64,000 nt of DNA, from NCBI RefSeq assembly GCF_000021805.1, contig NC_011726.1:1984001-2048000 (forward strand), in the 5' to 3' direction. The notes below the pieces were generated by a model. That model saw only the letters and a program-made list of their open reading frames with translations, was not told the DNA's origin and did not search any database. The DNA comes from Rippkaea orientalis PCC 8801. GTDB taxonomy: Bacteria > Cyanobacteriota > Cyanobacteriia > Cyanobacteriales > Microcystaceae. Of this stretch, positions 55,129 to 63,948 are shown piece by piece. Made by a program: the position numbers and the translations under genes. Positions within the stretch are counted from its first letter, which is position 1, and every line of letters starts with the position of its first letter.

Positions 55129-55959
55129 TTAACAACAATCATAATAATAAAGAACTCGACTAAAATCTAACTTCGCTAAGGCTGAAGGTTGAATAAAGAA
55201 GTTACCTACCCCCGCATCTCCCCACCAAATATCAGCCTCATCATCAGAAATCATTTGAAATAATAAATAATAGGGTTCTACTCCTTCTGCTAGACTAAAA
55301 CGAGGATCATCTTGCGTAAAAAAGGGATATCCCCCTAATTTATGTTTCTCTCCATCATATAAATCTAAATAGTCTTCTAGTAAATCAAAAACGTCTAATT
55401 GTCCCTCTAAATGATGACTATCAATATAATTCTGAAGGAGGGGTTCAAGTTGATAGTCATCTCCACTAATAGGCTCATATTTTTTAGTGAAAGTCAAGGC
55501 AAAACTACCCAAAAAAGGGAAAATTATTTCAGCTTCAATAATATCCGGTAAAAAGGTAAAATCCGTAATTAGTTTTTCTTCATTGGTTTCTATTTCTGGA
55601 AAATAAAGCACCCGAAAATGGGACTGATTTGTCATGTCATCATAATCAAACCCATAGGAATCATGATATCCATCGATATAAAATTGTAAGATTCCTTGAG
55701 TCGGAAATCCTTCTAGGGGAGGAACTTCAGCCAAGTTAATTTGTGCTAATAAATATAAGGGATCTCCGTCTGGATTTTTAGGATAGTTTAAATCTTTAGG
55801 AAAATAAGGATATCCCCCAAATTTACTTTGCCACAAAGTAAGCTTATTTTTGCTGAGAATAGGTTGTATTTCAATATAAGGCTTAATTGTTGCTTCAATT
55901 TGTTTTCTAATCGGTTCTAAGTCGGAGGGTAATTTGATACTAGGTAATGATTCTTGCAT
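55129..55959 (-). CDS. YwqG/DUF1963 family protein
   Basis: A 276-residue soluble protein with LWQSKFGGYPYFPKDLNYPK, PLYLLAQINLAEVPPLEGFP and a later GGYPFFTQDDPR, the layout of DUF1963/YwqG proteins, which have an internal duplication. The C-terminal half (YYLLFQMISDDEADIWWGDA, NFFIQPSALAKLDFSRV) continues the pattern. Role unknown. On the minus strand between the DAO enzyme and the DUF2330 gene. Confidence 0.9.
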   Translation of the reverse strand: MQESLPSIKLPSDLEPIRKQIEATIKPYIEIQPILSKNKLTLWQSKFGGYPYFPKDLNYPKNPDGDPLYLLAQINLAEVPPLEGFPTQGILQFYIDGYHDSYGFDYDDMTNQSHFRVLYFPEIETNEEKLITDFTFLPDIIEAEIIFPFLGSFALTFTKKYEPISGDDYQLEPLLQNYIDSHHLEGQLDVFDLLEDYLDLYDGEKHKLGGYPFFTQDDPRFSLAEGVEPYYLLFQMISDDEADIWWGDAGVGNFFIQPSALAKLDFSRVLYYYDCC

Positions 55960-56018
55960 TGGATTGAGTTTAGGGAATAGGGAAGAGTGAATAGTTGATA
56001 GTGAAGCTTTATAGTTAA

Positions 56019-57353
56019 TTATTCATTGGTGATTGTTAAACGACCCCATAATTTACGCCACCAAGGGATGGGTTTTACATCAGTAAAATCAATTTTTTTG
56101 CGAATTTCTGTTAGATTCCATCCAGTGAGTTTAGCGAGGGTTTTTGCTTCAGTTTCTTGACGTTCTCTGAGGGTGTTCTTATAGGTTTCTATTGCGTCAC
56201 AATCAGCTTCTCCTTTGAAGGGACGACGAATAATATAACGTCCTTGAAATAACTGATTGTTAGACGTTTCTTGAAATTGTAAGTCTTGAGGGAAGGTATT
56301 ACGAGAATAGCGAACATGAAGACGAGTAATAAAAACATTTTGGGGGTTGTTGGGATTAGTTAACCAAAAAACTCCTGCTTTTTTTAATTCTTCTGGGTTT
56401 AAGGGTTGTGCAGAACAGGGGTCACAATTTGCCATATCCCAAGCATACTCTAAAAAGGCGACTTTTTGACCATTATTTTTATGGGCAGTCTGAAACATTG
56501 CTTGATAAAATTGTCCAAATTCTTGTTGAACAAACTCTGGTATTTCTACATCGGAGGGAACCTTAGCGGTGCGATAATTCGTCAACTCGATTTGTCCTTT
56601 AGGAGAAAGTAAGTAAACGATTAAATCCTGTTCTCCTTGTGCATTGAGCATTCCTAAACGAATGGGTAATATAAATTTAGGAGATTCATAGGCAATCATT
56701 AACGGACGCAGCGATTTAAACCCTTGCTTAGAATACTCAGATAAGTTGACTTTTGCGACAAAAAACTTCATGTTTTGTCGAATATAGGGAAGTAATAATT
56801 CACTCACTCCTTGGGGAATTTTATAATCATTTTGTTTTAACCAAGTTTCTAATCCATCGGATTGTTTAGCACTGAGGATAACAATATCATATTCTCCTAC
56901 GCTAAATTGTTCTTCAATGGTAACTCCTAAAGCATTAGCACTTTGTTTTTCTGCAAAGGAATCTCTCGCTGCCGAACTGGGAAAAATCTGCTCTTCAGTC
57001 CTATAAATAGCACAGGGATTAGTATCAAAATATTCTACCAATCTAGGAGCACTAAACCCATCTAATCTGGTTAAAATTTCAGGTTCTCCAATATTCACTT
57101 GTTCTTCGGTAATTACCACAGGAACGGGAACGACAAGAGCAAAATCTTTAGCCTCTCCTTGATAGTCATTTGCCATGGTTAAAACGGTTCGATTACCATC
57201 CCTGGCAATAATGACTTGAGACGCTTTATTATAAAGACTGGTATCGGCTTTAGCAACATAAAACCCACAAAAGGCTAAGGCTGGTTTTATTAAAAAAACT
57301 AGCATTAGGATAGAAGTCAAAAGACTGATTAAAAACCCTCTTAATTTCATCAT
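56019..57353 (-). CDS. Exported DUF2330 protein
   Basis: A 444-residue protein with a signal peptide (MMKLRGFLISLLTSILMLVF to about ALA) and a DUF2330 domain: FCGFYVAKADTSLYNKASQV, VIIARDGNRTVLTMANDYQG, FALVVPVPVVITEEQV and NPCAIY. A later DPCSAQPLNP holds further Cys. The C-terminal helical part ends with IPWWRKLWG. DUF2330 proteins are exported and of unknown role; they often accompany an RnfD/NqrB-like membrane protein, as here. Twenty-six bases separate it from that gene upstream. Confidence 0.9.
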   Translation of the reverse strand: MMKLRGFLISLLTSILMLVFLIKPALAFCGFYVAKADTSLYNKASQVIIARDGNRTVLTMANDYQGEAKDFALVVPVPVVITEEQVNIGEPEILTRLDGFSAPRLVEYFDTNPCAIYRTEEQIFPSSAARDSFAEKQSANALGVTIEEQFSVGEYDIVILSAKQSDGLETWLKQNDYKIPQGVSELLLPYIRQNMKFFVAKVNLSEYSKQGFKSLRPLMIAYESPKFILPIRLGMLNAQGEQDLIVYLLSPKGQIELTNYRTAKVPSDVEIPEFVQQEFGQFYQAMFQTAHKNNGQKVAFLEYAWDMANCDPCSAQPLNPEELKKAGVFWLTNPNNPQNVFITRLHVRYSRNTFPQDLQFQETSNNQLFQGRYIIRRPFKGEADCDAIETYKNTLRERQETEAKTLAKLTGWNLTEIRKKIDFTDVKPIPWWRKLWGRLTITNE

Positions 57354-57379
57354 TAGAGTTATCTCACATTCCTATAGAG

Positions 57380-58228
57380 TTAGTTAAAGGTAGTTTTAAG
57401 AGAATTAAGTTGCCAGGAAAATCGGGGTGCATTACGCCAATAATCCAAAAGAATCGTTAAAGGAGAGAGAACAAATAACGCCCAAAAAATAGCCGTTGAA
57501 GTGTAAAAAACGTGCTGGATCATAAAAGCCAAAAAAGCAATAGCGATCGCCCAAATTAACCGACTTCCTGTAGAATTGGGAATGGAGCGAGGATCGGTTA
57601 ACATAAAGAGAGTAAATAATAATAAACTGCCACTCATTAATTGATGCTGCAGAACATCCAAACTCCATCCTAGCCAATAATTTCGTATGGCTTCTAAAAG
57701 GGTATAAACCACCAGAAAAATTGCTGATGTTTCCCACCGTCCTACCCGTTTTAAAATTATCCCTCCCGTGCCTAAAAATAACAGTAAATACCACCAATCA
57801 GTCCCCCATTGTCCAGGGGAAACCCAAGCATCTTGAGTGAAAGTTAAGGCCGCAATAATCCCAAAATTAGCGGGGTTAAAAAAATGCTTATCATTGAAGC
57901 GAAAGATAAATTTACTCCCAATGGCTAAACTAGCAGCAAGAGCTACCGTTGTATAATGATTAGCGCGTAACAAAAGACATAATCCCAAAGCAGTAATTAA
58001 AGCACTTTTCCAAGAAGTTATCCAGAAAAAACGACTAATATTTTCGATGGTATTATTAATTTTTTTAGAGGCAAATAAAAAATTCAAAATAACTTGACTT
58101 AGCAAACAAGTAATAATAATTACTGCCATCAAATCAGGTTTTATTGTCCAGTCACGAGTGGCAATTCCTAAACAAAGAAAAGTCCCCAGAAACAAAATTT
58201 GATAATCCCGCGCATCTTTCCCAAACAT
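57380..58228 (-). CDS. RnfD/NqrB-like membrane protein
   Basis: A 282-residue protein with about eight membrane helices. KFIFRFNDKHFFNPANFGII, PGQWGTDWWYLLLFLGTGG and LFMLTDPRSIPNSTGSRLI resemble the FMN-binding region of RnfD/NqrB (in canonical subunits a Thr carries covalent FMN). The usual S(T/S)-type FMN-binding motif is not clearly preserved here: DPRSIPNSTGSRL may be its remnant. No other Rnf or Nqr genes are near. With the DUF2330 gene it forms a probable two-gene operon; the function of this pair is unknown. Confidence 0.75.
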   Translation of the reverse strand: MFGKDARDYQILFLGTFLCLGIATRDWTIKPDLMAVIIITCLLSQVILNFLFASKKINNTIENISRFFWITSWKSALITALGLCLLLRANHYTTVALAASLAIGSKFIFRFNDKHFFNPANFGIIAALTFTQDAWVSPGQWGTDWWYLLLFLGTGGIILKRVGRWETSAIFLVVYTLLEAIRNYWLGWSLDVLQHQLMSGSLLLFTLFMLTDPRSIPNSTGSRLIWAIAIAFLAFMIQHVFYTSTAIFWALFVLSPLTILLDYWRNAPRFSWQLNSLKTTFN

Positions 58229-58259
58229 AATTCTCCTAAGATAATTTGTTATACTAACT

Positions 58260-58286
58260 TTAACTCCTAACTCCTAACTCCTAACC
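58260..58286. repeat. Heptamer repeat (CTCCTAA)
   Basis: Three to four copies of CTCCTAA lie upstream of the RnfD-like gene, in the divergent gap before the efflux adaptor gene. Confidence 0.75.
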
Positions 58287-58483
58287 CAACACTTAAGCCA
58301 ACTATTTCCTTATTGTGACCGTTAGAGCCGACACTTGGGGCAAATTTCACAGATTATTCAACATTTAAGGACAAGTTAATGTTACGCTAGTCCAAAACTC
58401 AATCCCCAAAGTACATCCATAGAAACGTTAATATAATTAAAACCAGTCTTTAATCCTTGTTTGTTCCTCTACAATAATCCCCT

Positions 58484-59947
58484 ATGGAAGCCCCTATCAT
58501 CGGTAAACTCAATCGTCCCCTACCTTGGATTTTAGCCCTCATGACCGGTGGCGTTCTACTGGTGGGGGTAACAACCTATAAAATGGTCGAAACCCCTTCC
58601 GAACAAGTCGAACTCAACAAGTTAACCGTCCCCGTCGAACGAGAAACCCTACCGATAGAAATTGAAGCAAGCGGAACCGTAGAACCGATTGAAAGTGTCA
58701 ATATTAGCCCCAAAACCCCTGGAAGATTAGTTAGACTCCTGGTAGAACAGGGAATGCCCGTCAAAGAAGGGCAAGTTCTTGCAGTGATGGAAAATACCGA
58801 AATCAGAGCCCAAGGAAAGCAAGCGCAAGCTAATTACGGACAAGCGATGGCTACCCTCGAATCCGCTAAAATTCGTATTCCTAATGAAATTAACCAAGCG
58901 CAAACCCGCTTTATGCAAGCCCAAGCACAGCTAGAAGCAGCTAAAGCGAATTTAGAGCAAGCAAAACAAAGGATTCCCAAAGATGTTGAGCAACTGCAAG
59001 CCCAATTGATTGCGGCTCAATCGAGAGCACAATTAGCTTCCTCCCGTGTGACTCGTAATCGAGAATTGAAGAATGAAGGGGCGATTACGGAGGATAGTTT
59101 TGACGCAGTGCTTAATGAGGCCTATAATGCCCAAGCTAATGTCAGAGAAATTGCGCAAAAGCTAGAACAAGCCAAAAATACGGCTCCCCCAGAAATTGGT
59201 CAACTTCAACAGGTCATTTATCAAGCTGAAGCGGCTCTCATGGATGCCAAACTTGCTCTAGAAGAACGTAAAAATACCGCTCAAACTGAAATTGCTCAAC
59301 TCGAAGCAGCAGCAGCAGCAGCCCAAGCAGAAGTCGAAAGAATCGTTATCCAGTTCCAAGATACCGCCATTCGGGCTCCGTTTGATGGTATTGTCACCCA
59401 AAAATACGCCAATGTTGGGGCGTTTGTTACTCCCACTACTTCCGCTTCGAGTACTGCTTCGGCGACTTCGAGTTCTATTTTAGCCTTAGCGCGAGGGTTA
59501 GAAGTAGTGGCCAAAGTTCCTGAAGTGGATATCGGACGCTTACAACGGGGACAGCCGGTCAGAATTATGGCTGATGCCTATCCTAATGACACTTTTGAAG
59601 GCCAAGTTATTCGGATTGCTCCAGAAGCGATTGTTGACCAAAATGTTACCTCGTTTGAAGTCACCATTGGCTTGATTACAGGACGGGATAAACTCAAGTC
59701 TAAAATGAATGTAGATGTTACGTTTTTAGGGCAACAATTGAGTGATGCGTTGGTTATTCCTACCGTTGCTATTGTTACCCAAGAAGGCGAAACGGGAGTC
59801 ATGGTTCCCGATGCAGAAAATAACCCCGAATTTAAACCCGTTAGTATTGGATTAGTGTTAGATGATAAAACGGAAATTCTGTCAGGATTAGAACCCGGAG
59901 AACGGGTTTTTATTGATTTACCTAAACCCAAAGAAAAGAAACCTTAA
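58484..59947 (+). CDS. Periplasmic adaptor (HlyD/MFP) of an efflux pump
   Basis: A 487-residue membrane-fusion protein with an N-terminal anchor helix (about 13-32, PWILALMTGGVLLVGVTTYK), lipoyl halves (PGRLVRLLVEQGMPVKEGQV and IRAPFDGIVTQKYANVGAFV), a long alpha-hairpin (about 105-300, with many Gln and Ala) and a beta-barrel (GQPVRIMADAYPNDTFEGQV). It bridges an inner-membrane transporter to the outer membrane. It is followed by a MacB-type permease, so it belongs to an ABC-type export system. Confidence 0.92.
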   Translation: MEAPIIGKLNRPLPWILALMTGGVLLVGVTTYKMVETPSEQVELNKLTVPVERETLPIEIEASGTVEPIESVNISPKTPGRLVRLLVEQGMPVKEGQVLAVMENTEIRAQGKQAQANYGQAMATLESAKIRIPNEINQAQTRFMQAQAQLEAAKANLEQAKQRIPKDVEQLQAQLIAAQSRAQLASSRVTRNRELKNEGAITEDSFDAVLNEAYNAQANVREIAQKLEQAKNTAPPEIGQLQQVIYQAEAALMDAKLALEERKNTAQTEIAQLEAAAAAAQAEVERIVIQFQDTAIRAPFDGIVTQKYANVGAFVTPTTSASSTASATSSSILALARGLEVVAKVPEVDIGRLQRGQPVRIMADAYPNDTFEGQVIRIAPEAIVDQNVTSFEVTIGLITGRDKLKSKMNVDVTFLGQQLSDALVIPTVAIVTQEGETGVMVPDAENNPEFKPVSIGLVLDDKTEILSGLEPGERVFIDLPKPKEKKP

Positions 59948-60014
59948 TGAATAATGAATAGTGAATAGTTCAAAACTATTAACTATCAACTATTAACTAT
60001 TAACTATCAACTCT
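59948..60014. repeat. Heptamer repeats between adaptor and permease (AACTATT/AACTATC)
   Basis: About eight imperfect copies of a 7-base unit fill the gap between the adaptor and permease genes, leaving only three bases before the permease ATG. No Shine-Dalgarno of normal form is visible there. Confidence 0.8.
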
Positions 60015-60017
60015 TAA

Positions 60018-61235
60018 ATGAATTTTCTAGAAAGTTTCAAAATGGCAACGGCAATGTTAGCCGCAAATAAATTGCGGACTAGCTTAACTATGTTGGGTAT
60101 TGTCATTGGTAATGCTTCGGTTATTGCGACCATTGGGATTGGACAAGGAACCCAAAAACTGGCTAATCAACAATTAGAGACGTTAGGTCCTAATATACTG
60201 TTTGTCATGCCTGGAAACCAGCAAGGTCGCCGAACGACGCTAAATCTTCCTAAAACTTTAGTGTTAGAAGATGCAAAAGCGATCGCATCTCAAGTTCCTA
60301 GTATTAAACAAGTTGCCCCAGAAATCAACCAAAGACAATTAATTTCTTACGGGAATCAAAAGACTAACGCTACCCTAAGTGGGACAACGCCTGAATTTTC
60401 ATCGGTGCGGAATTTTCAGATAGCCACAGGACGATTTATTAATGAAATTGATCTCAAACGGAATAAACGAGTAGCCGTTATTGGGTCAGAAGTTTCTAAT
60501 ACTTTATTCAAAAGACGTAGTGCCATTGGTGAACAAATCCGCATAAAAAATATTGGTTTTCAAGTAATAGGCGTTCTAGAACCCAAAGGGTCTTTTTTTG
60601 GAACCAATCAAGACGAAACCGTTTTAATTCCTCTGACAACAATGGCCTATCAAATTGTTGGACGCACTTCTCCCTATGGAGTTCAATTAAGTGTGATTCA
60701 TATCGAAGCAAAAGATACCGATAGTGTCCGCGCTGCTAAATTCCAAATTGAGAACCTTTTGCGCTTAAGACATAATATTACCAACGAGGATGATTTCGGC
60801 GTACAAACCTCTAAACAAATGTTGAGTATTGTGGGTAATGTCACTTCAGCTTTAACCCTCATGTTAGTTGCTATTGCCGGAATTTCTTTGATTGTTGGGG
60901 GAATTGGTGTCATGAATATTATGTTAGTTTCAGTGAGTGAACGCACTCAAGAAATTGGACTGAGAAAAGCGTTAGGGGCAACCCAAAGTGATATTTTAAT
61001 TCAGTTTTTAATTGAAGCGGTTATTATTTCCCTATCGGGGGGAATTATTGGGATTCTTTCTGGTGTTAGTATTATGGCATTAGTCGGATTAATTACTCCT
61101 TTATCCCCGGTTGTTTCTTCGGGTGCTATTCTCCTCTCTTTAGGGATTTCTGGAGGGGTTGGTTTAGGGTTTGGGGTATTACCTGCCCGACGCGCTGCTA
61201 AACTTGATCCTATTGTGGCATTAAGAAGCACTTAG
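60018..61235 (+). CDS. MacB/FtsX-type ABC transporter permease
   Basis: A 405-residue permease: N-terminal helix then periplasmic MacB_PCD domain (LRTSLTMLGIVIGNASVIAT, GQGTQKLANQQLETLGPNI, RVAVIGSEVSNTLFKR) and three C-terminal helices of the FtsX domain (GGIGVMNIMLVSVSERTQEI, LRKALGATQSDILIQFL, GFGVLPARRAAKLDPIVAL). It transmits mechanical force in MacAB-type efflux rather than forming a channel. The cognate ATPase gene is absent downstream, where BrnTA lies, so it must be elsewhere. Confidence 0.92.
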   Translation: MNFLESFKMATAMLAANKLRTSLTMLGIVIGNASVIATIGIGQGTQKLANQQLETLGPNILFVMPGNQQGRRTTLNLPKTLVLEDAKAIASQVPSIKQVAPEINQRQLISYGNQKTNATLSGTTPEFSSVRNFQIATGRFINEIDLKRNKRVAVIGSEVSNTLFKRRSAIGEQIRIKNIGFQVIGVLEPKGSFFGTNQDETVLIPLTTMAYQIVGRTSPYGVQLSVIHIEAKDTDSVRAAKFQIENLLRLRHNITNEDDFGVQTSKQMLSIVGNVTSALTLMLVAIAGISLIVGGIGVMNIMLVSVSERTQEIGLRKALGATQSDILIQFLIEAVIISLSGGIIGILSGVSIMALVGLITPLSPVVSSGAILLSLGISGGVGLGFGVLPARRAAKLDPIVALRST

Positions 61236-61279
61236 AATCAACAAACCTTGAATTACTTTATTTCTGGTTATACGGCTGA

Positions 61280-61546
61280 CTAATTACTATGGTTTTCAAT
61301 GTAATGACGCAAGATTGAGTTAATTAAAGCTTTGTAGTCAACACCTTGGGCTTGGAACCACTTCAATACATCAGGCTCAATATGAACTAACTGCTGTGCT
61401 TGGGACGCAGGAATTCTTAAAGTAGCCTTCTCAAAAAACTCTTCTGTCAATGGTGGAATATCGGAGTAATCAATATCCTCATCGTCCATCGCCTCTAATG
61501 CTGCCCAATTAGTACAAGAGGTATTGCTCAAGTCTTTGCCGCTCAT
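61280..61546 (-). CDS. brnA: BrnA-type antitoxin
   Basis: An 88-residue protein with SNTSCTNWAALEAMDDEDID, YSDIPPLTEEFFEKATLRIP and a C-terminal LKWFQAQGVDYKALINSILR, the BrnA pattern with a ribbon-helix-helix DNA-binding end. It neutralises BrnT and represses the operon in characterised systems. Its start overlaps the brnT 3' end by 38 bases, so the pair is translationally linked. Confidence 0.9.
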   Translation of the reverse strand: MSGKDLSNTSCTNWAALEAMDDEDIDYSDIPPLTEEFFEKATLRIPASQAQQLVHIEPDVLKWFQAQGVDYKALINSILRHYIENHSN

Positions 61547-61787
61547 ATCGATTTGCCCTTCGTGCTGAAATGATCCGAATTACATCTTTTTGTCGTTCTG
61601 TCCAAACCACAACCGCTACGCCGTTACCGAGAAAACCGATACCGAACCAACGGTCTTCGCCATAATTAGACCGGTCATCTAGTTCAATTAGCATTGGAGC
61701 TTCAAACATTTCAGGAACATCGGCAAAATCAATTTCGTGCTTGCGAATATTTTCTAAATTTTTTGCCTCGTCCCATTCAAACTGCAT
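61509..61787 (-). CDS. brnT: BrnT-type RNase toxin
   Basis: A 92-residue BrnT. FEWDEAKNLENIRKHEIDFA, PMLIELDDRSNYGEDRWFGI and VVWTERQKDVIRIISARRAN are all family motifs; the last includes the His/Arg-rich active region (RIISARRA). BrnT is an RNase that blocks growth under stress. A 62-bp repeat copy sits 38 bases upstream of its start, where its promoter should be. Confidence 0.9.
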   Translation of the reverse strand: MQFEWDEAKNLENIRKHEIDFADVPEMFEAPMLIELDDRSNYGEDRWFGIGFLGNGVAVVVWTERQKDVIRIISARRANRYERQRLEQYLLY

Positions 61788-61825
61788 GAAACGCGAGAAA
61801 CACTAATTGAACTACCTTTATTATA

Positions 61826-61887
61826 CTAAGTAGGTCGGTATAAATAAAGGTAGGGTGGGCAATGCCCACCAAAAAGCAGCAAATGCT
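61826..61887. repeat. 62-bp dispersed repeat, copy B
   Basis: 61 of 62 bases match 1561-1622. The core palindrome GGTGGGCA-A-TGCCCACC is at 61854-61870. It abuts the CCA-adding enzyme stop codon and lies upstream of brnT. Confidence 0.85.
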
Positions 61888-63148
61888 AGTGATTAACTGT
61901 TGTTTCAGCAAAAGCTAAGGCTTCTTCTTTTGTTAAAATTTTTCCCTCGATATAAGCAATTTGAATCTCAGTTAACAGTTGACCAATTTGGGGACTCGGT
62001 TTGAGATTTAACTGCTTAATTAAATCATGTCCCGTGATTAAAGGACAAGGATGAGCCACTTGATCTTTAGGATCAAGATAGCGATAGATTAATGGTAGAA
62101 TATCAGTTAATAAAATTCCTCTTGCTAAAGCTAAAATAACAATCAAGGGAAACACATCTCCAACTTCTAAGAAGAAAAAATACAACTCTCTTAGACTCAT
62201 TTTACTTTGATTTTCTTCTAATAAAGGTAGATACGTTAATGCTTTAGTAATCATGCGAATATCAGCACGGGAATACTTTAAATTCACTAACTCTAATTCA
62301 GCTTTCTCTGGAACAGATAAAACCAAACTCGCTAATTTTGCTCTTTGAATTATCAGGGAATAGTCTTGATAACTATCTAGTTCATAATTCAAGAATTGAT
62401 AAAAGTCATCGATAGCTAACTGATCCCTTAATAATTTAACCACTTGATCAACTTTTAATAACTGTTGTAATTTATCTTCAGTCAACTCTTTAAACCAAGG
62501 ATTTAATAACCCATCTTTAGCCATATCAATTAACCCCTGGCTTCCTCGACTATCAGATAATAAATAACCTAACTCGGTTTGCACCCTTTCCGCAGCAACT
62601 TTTTTAATTAAAGGGGCTAATTGACGAATGGTTTCCCTCGTTTTCTCCTCAATGGTAAAATTGAGTTGTATGGCTTGGCGATAAGCCCTTAATAAGCGTA
62701 AAGGATCATCTTTTAAATTATTAAGAGATACCATTCTTAACAGGCGTTTTTTAAGGTCTTCTGACCCCTTTAAGGGATCAATTAATTGCTGTTGATGAAC
62801 ATCATAAGCAATGGCATTAATCGTAAAATCTCGCCGTCTTAAATCCTTTTCTAGATTTTCTCCTTCCTGTTGAGCAAAATCTACCGTTCCTTGCTTAAAG
62901 ACAACCCTAGCAATTCGTCTTTGCTCATCTAAAACCACAAATCCTGCTTGATAATTATTGGCAATTTTTCGCGCCGTTTCTACCGCACCATTAGGCACAA
63001 CAAAGTCTAAATCTAGGTAATTCCTCGAACAATTGAGCAAAGCATCGCGTACGGCTCCCCCCACCAAACAAGCATCAGGAGGCAGCAAATCTAGACTAAA
63101 AGGTAAGGAATGAGTGAATAAATTGGTTAAGGTATGTTGCCCAGTCAT
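61886..63148 (-). CDS. cca: CCA tRNA nucleotidyltransferase
   Basis: A 420-residue enzyme. The nucleotidyltransferase head has CLVGGAVRDALLNC and the metal pair Asp46/Asp48 in YLDLDFVV; the following DLRRRDFTINAIAYD and DPLRLLRAYRQAIQL are family motifs. It adds or repairs the 3' CCA of tRNAs, needed here because the tRNA gene does not encode CCA. Its C-terminal body is of normal length. Cyanobacteria may instead split CC- and A-adding functions between two enzymes, which cannot be decided from this gene alone. Confidence 0.93.
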   Translation of the reverse strand: MTGQHTLTNLFTHSLPFSLDLLPPDACLVGGAVRDALLNCSRNYLDLDFVVPNGAVETARKIANNYQAGFVVLDEQRRIARVVFKQGTVDFAQQEGENLEKDLRRRDFTINAIAYDVHQQQLIDPLKGSEDLKKRLLRMVSLNNLKDDPLRLLRAYRQAIQLNFTIEEKTRETIRQLAPLIKKVAAERVQTELGYLLSDSRGSQGLIDMAKDGLLNPWFKELTEDKLQQLLKVDQVVKLLRDQLAIDDFYQFLNYELDSYQDYSLIIQRAKLASLVLSVPEKAELELVNLKYSRADIRMITKALTYLPLLEENQSKMSLRELYFFFLEVGDVFPLIVILALARGILLTDILPLIYRYLDPKDQVAHPCPLITGHDLIKQLNLKPSPQIGQLLTEIQIAYIEGKILTKEEALAFAETTVNH

Positions 63149-63239
63149 TAAACTTAATTAAAAATAAATAGTTAGAAATAACACAAATTGCGATCGCTTA
63201 AGTTAGATTAACAAGTATAGACGGATCGAGGAGAAAGCT

Positions 63240-63488
63240 ATGTGTATTTGTGTTAACTGCCATTATGTTGATCGCTGTAACACTTATCATAAAGTGGAAC
63301 ACCAACACCAACAACCCCATCTAACCGATAGTCCGGATTTTGAACCCATCCAACCGAGTATTAATGTTAACATCCGTCCCAAGGGCGAGTATATCGAAAT
63401 GGAGTGGGATGTGGTTGGTTGTGAGAGTTTCCTCCAAGAAATGGGGAAATGGCTCAAATTACGCCCAGGAGAAGCGGTTCCGACTTAG
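63240..63488 (+). CDS. ycf34: Ycf34 family protein
   Basis: An 82-residue protein starting MCICVNCHYVDRCNTYHKVE, with Cys2, Cys4, Cys7 and Cys13 clustered, matching the iron-sulfur-binding Ycf34 family of cyanobacteria and red plastids; a homologue in Synechocystis is reported to bind an Fe-S cluster and affect photosynthesis. The C-terminal part contains INVNIRPKGEYIEMEWDVVG and GKWLKLRPGEAVP. GAGGAG lies seven bases before the ATG. Confidence 0.95.
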   Translation: MCICVNCHYVDRCNTYHKVEHQHQQPHLTDSPDFEPIQPSINVNIRPKGEYIEMEWDVVGCESFLQEMGKWLKLRPGEAVPT

Positions 63489-63496
63489 TTTAAAAC

Positions 63497-63520
63497 GTAG
63501 GTGGGCAATGCCCACCCTAC
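63497..63520. repeat. GGTGGGCA palindrome relative
   Basis: GTAGGTGGGCA and TGCCCACCCTAC form a near-perfect inverted repeat related to the core of the 62-bp repeat at 1561 and 61826. It follows the Ycf34 stop codon closely and could act as its terminator. Confidence 0.7.
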
Positions 63521-63551
63521 CTTATCCATCATAAAATATTATATTCCGTAG

Positions 63552-63618
63552 GGTGGGTTAGGCACGGGGTTAATTTTCATGAAATACGAATACGTTTTCA
63601 TCCGTGCCGTAACCCACC
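63552..63618. repeat. MITE-like 67-bp hairpin element
   Basis: GGTGGGTTA-GGCACGG (63552-63567) and CCGTGCCGTAACCCACC (63602-63618) are reverse complements apart from one bulged base, around a 34-base AT-rich centre. The size and symmetry are those of a small non-coding mobile repeat. Confidence 0.7.
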
Positions 63619-63678
63619 ATATTAGATAATGTAACGAAGTTATCGCTTTTGTAGTAGAATTTCAGGCAAAAACTTAAA

Positions 63679-63948
63679 ATGAAAGAATATGAATTTACTT
63701 TAAATTTTAAGCTTCCAGATGATAATACCAATCCTGAGATTTACCTTGATCAATTGTATGAATTAGGGTGTGATGATGCTATTATTGGCATTGGTAAAAA
63801 AGGATATCTTGCGCTTAAATTTATTCGTGAATCTACATCGTCTTATGAAGCCATGTCTAGCGCAATAGAAAGTGTAAAAAAGGTTATTCCTCAAGCTAAG
63901 CTTATTGAAGCTTCGCCCGATTTTGTTAATCTATTACTCTGTCAATAA
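63679..63948 (+). CDS. Short CDDA-domain protein, HTH part missing
   Basis: An 89-residue protein whose N-terminal domain (FTLNFKLPDDNTNP, QLYELGCDDAIIGIGKKGYL, ALKFIRESTSSYEAMSSAIE) matches the first half of the HTH protein at 36412-36960 (LEDAIFEAGCDDATLCF and so on). It ends shortly after this domain and no helix-turn-helix follows before the stop. It may be a naturally single-domain partner or a truncated relative. Bases after 63948 run to the window edge without another visible feature. Confidence 0.7.
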   Translation: MKEYEFTLNFKLPDDNTNPEIYLDQLYELGCDDAIIGIGKKGYLALKFIRESTSSYEAMSSAIESVKKVIPQAKLIEASPDFVNLLLCQ

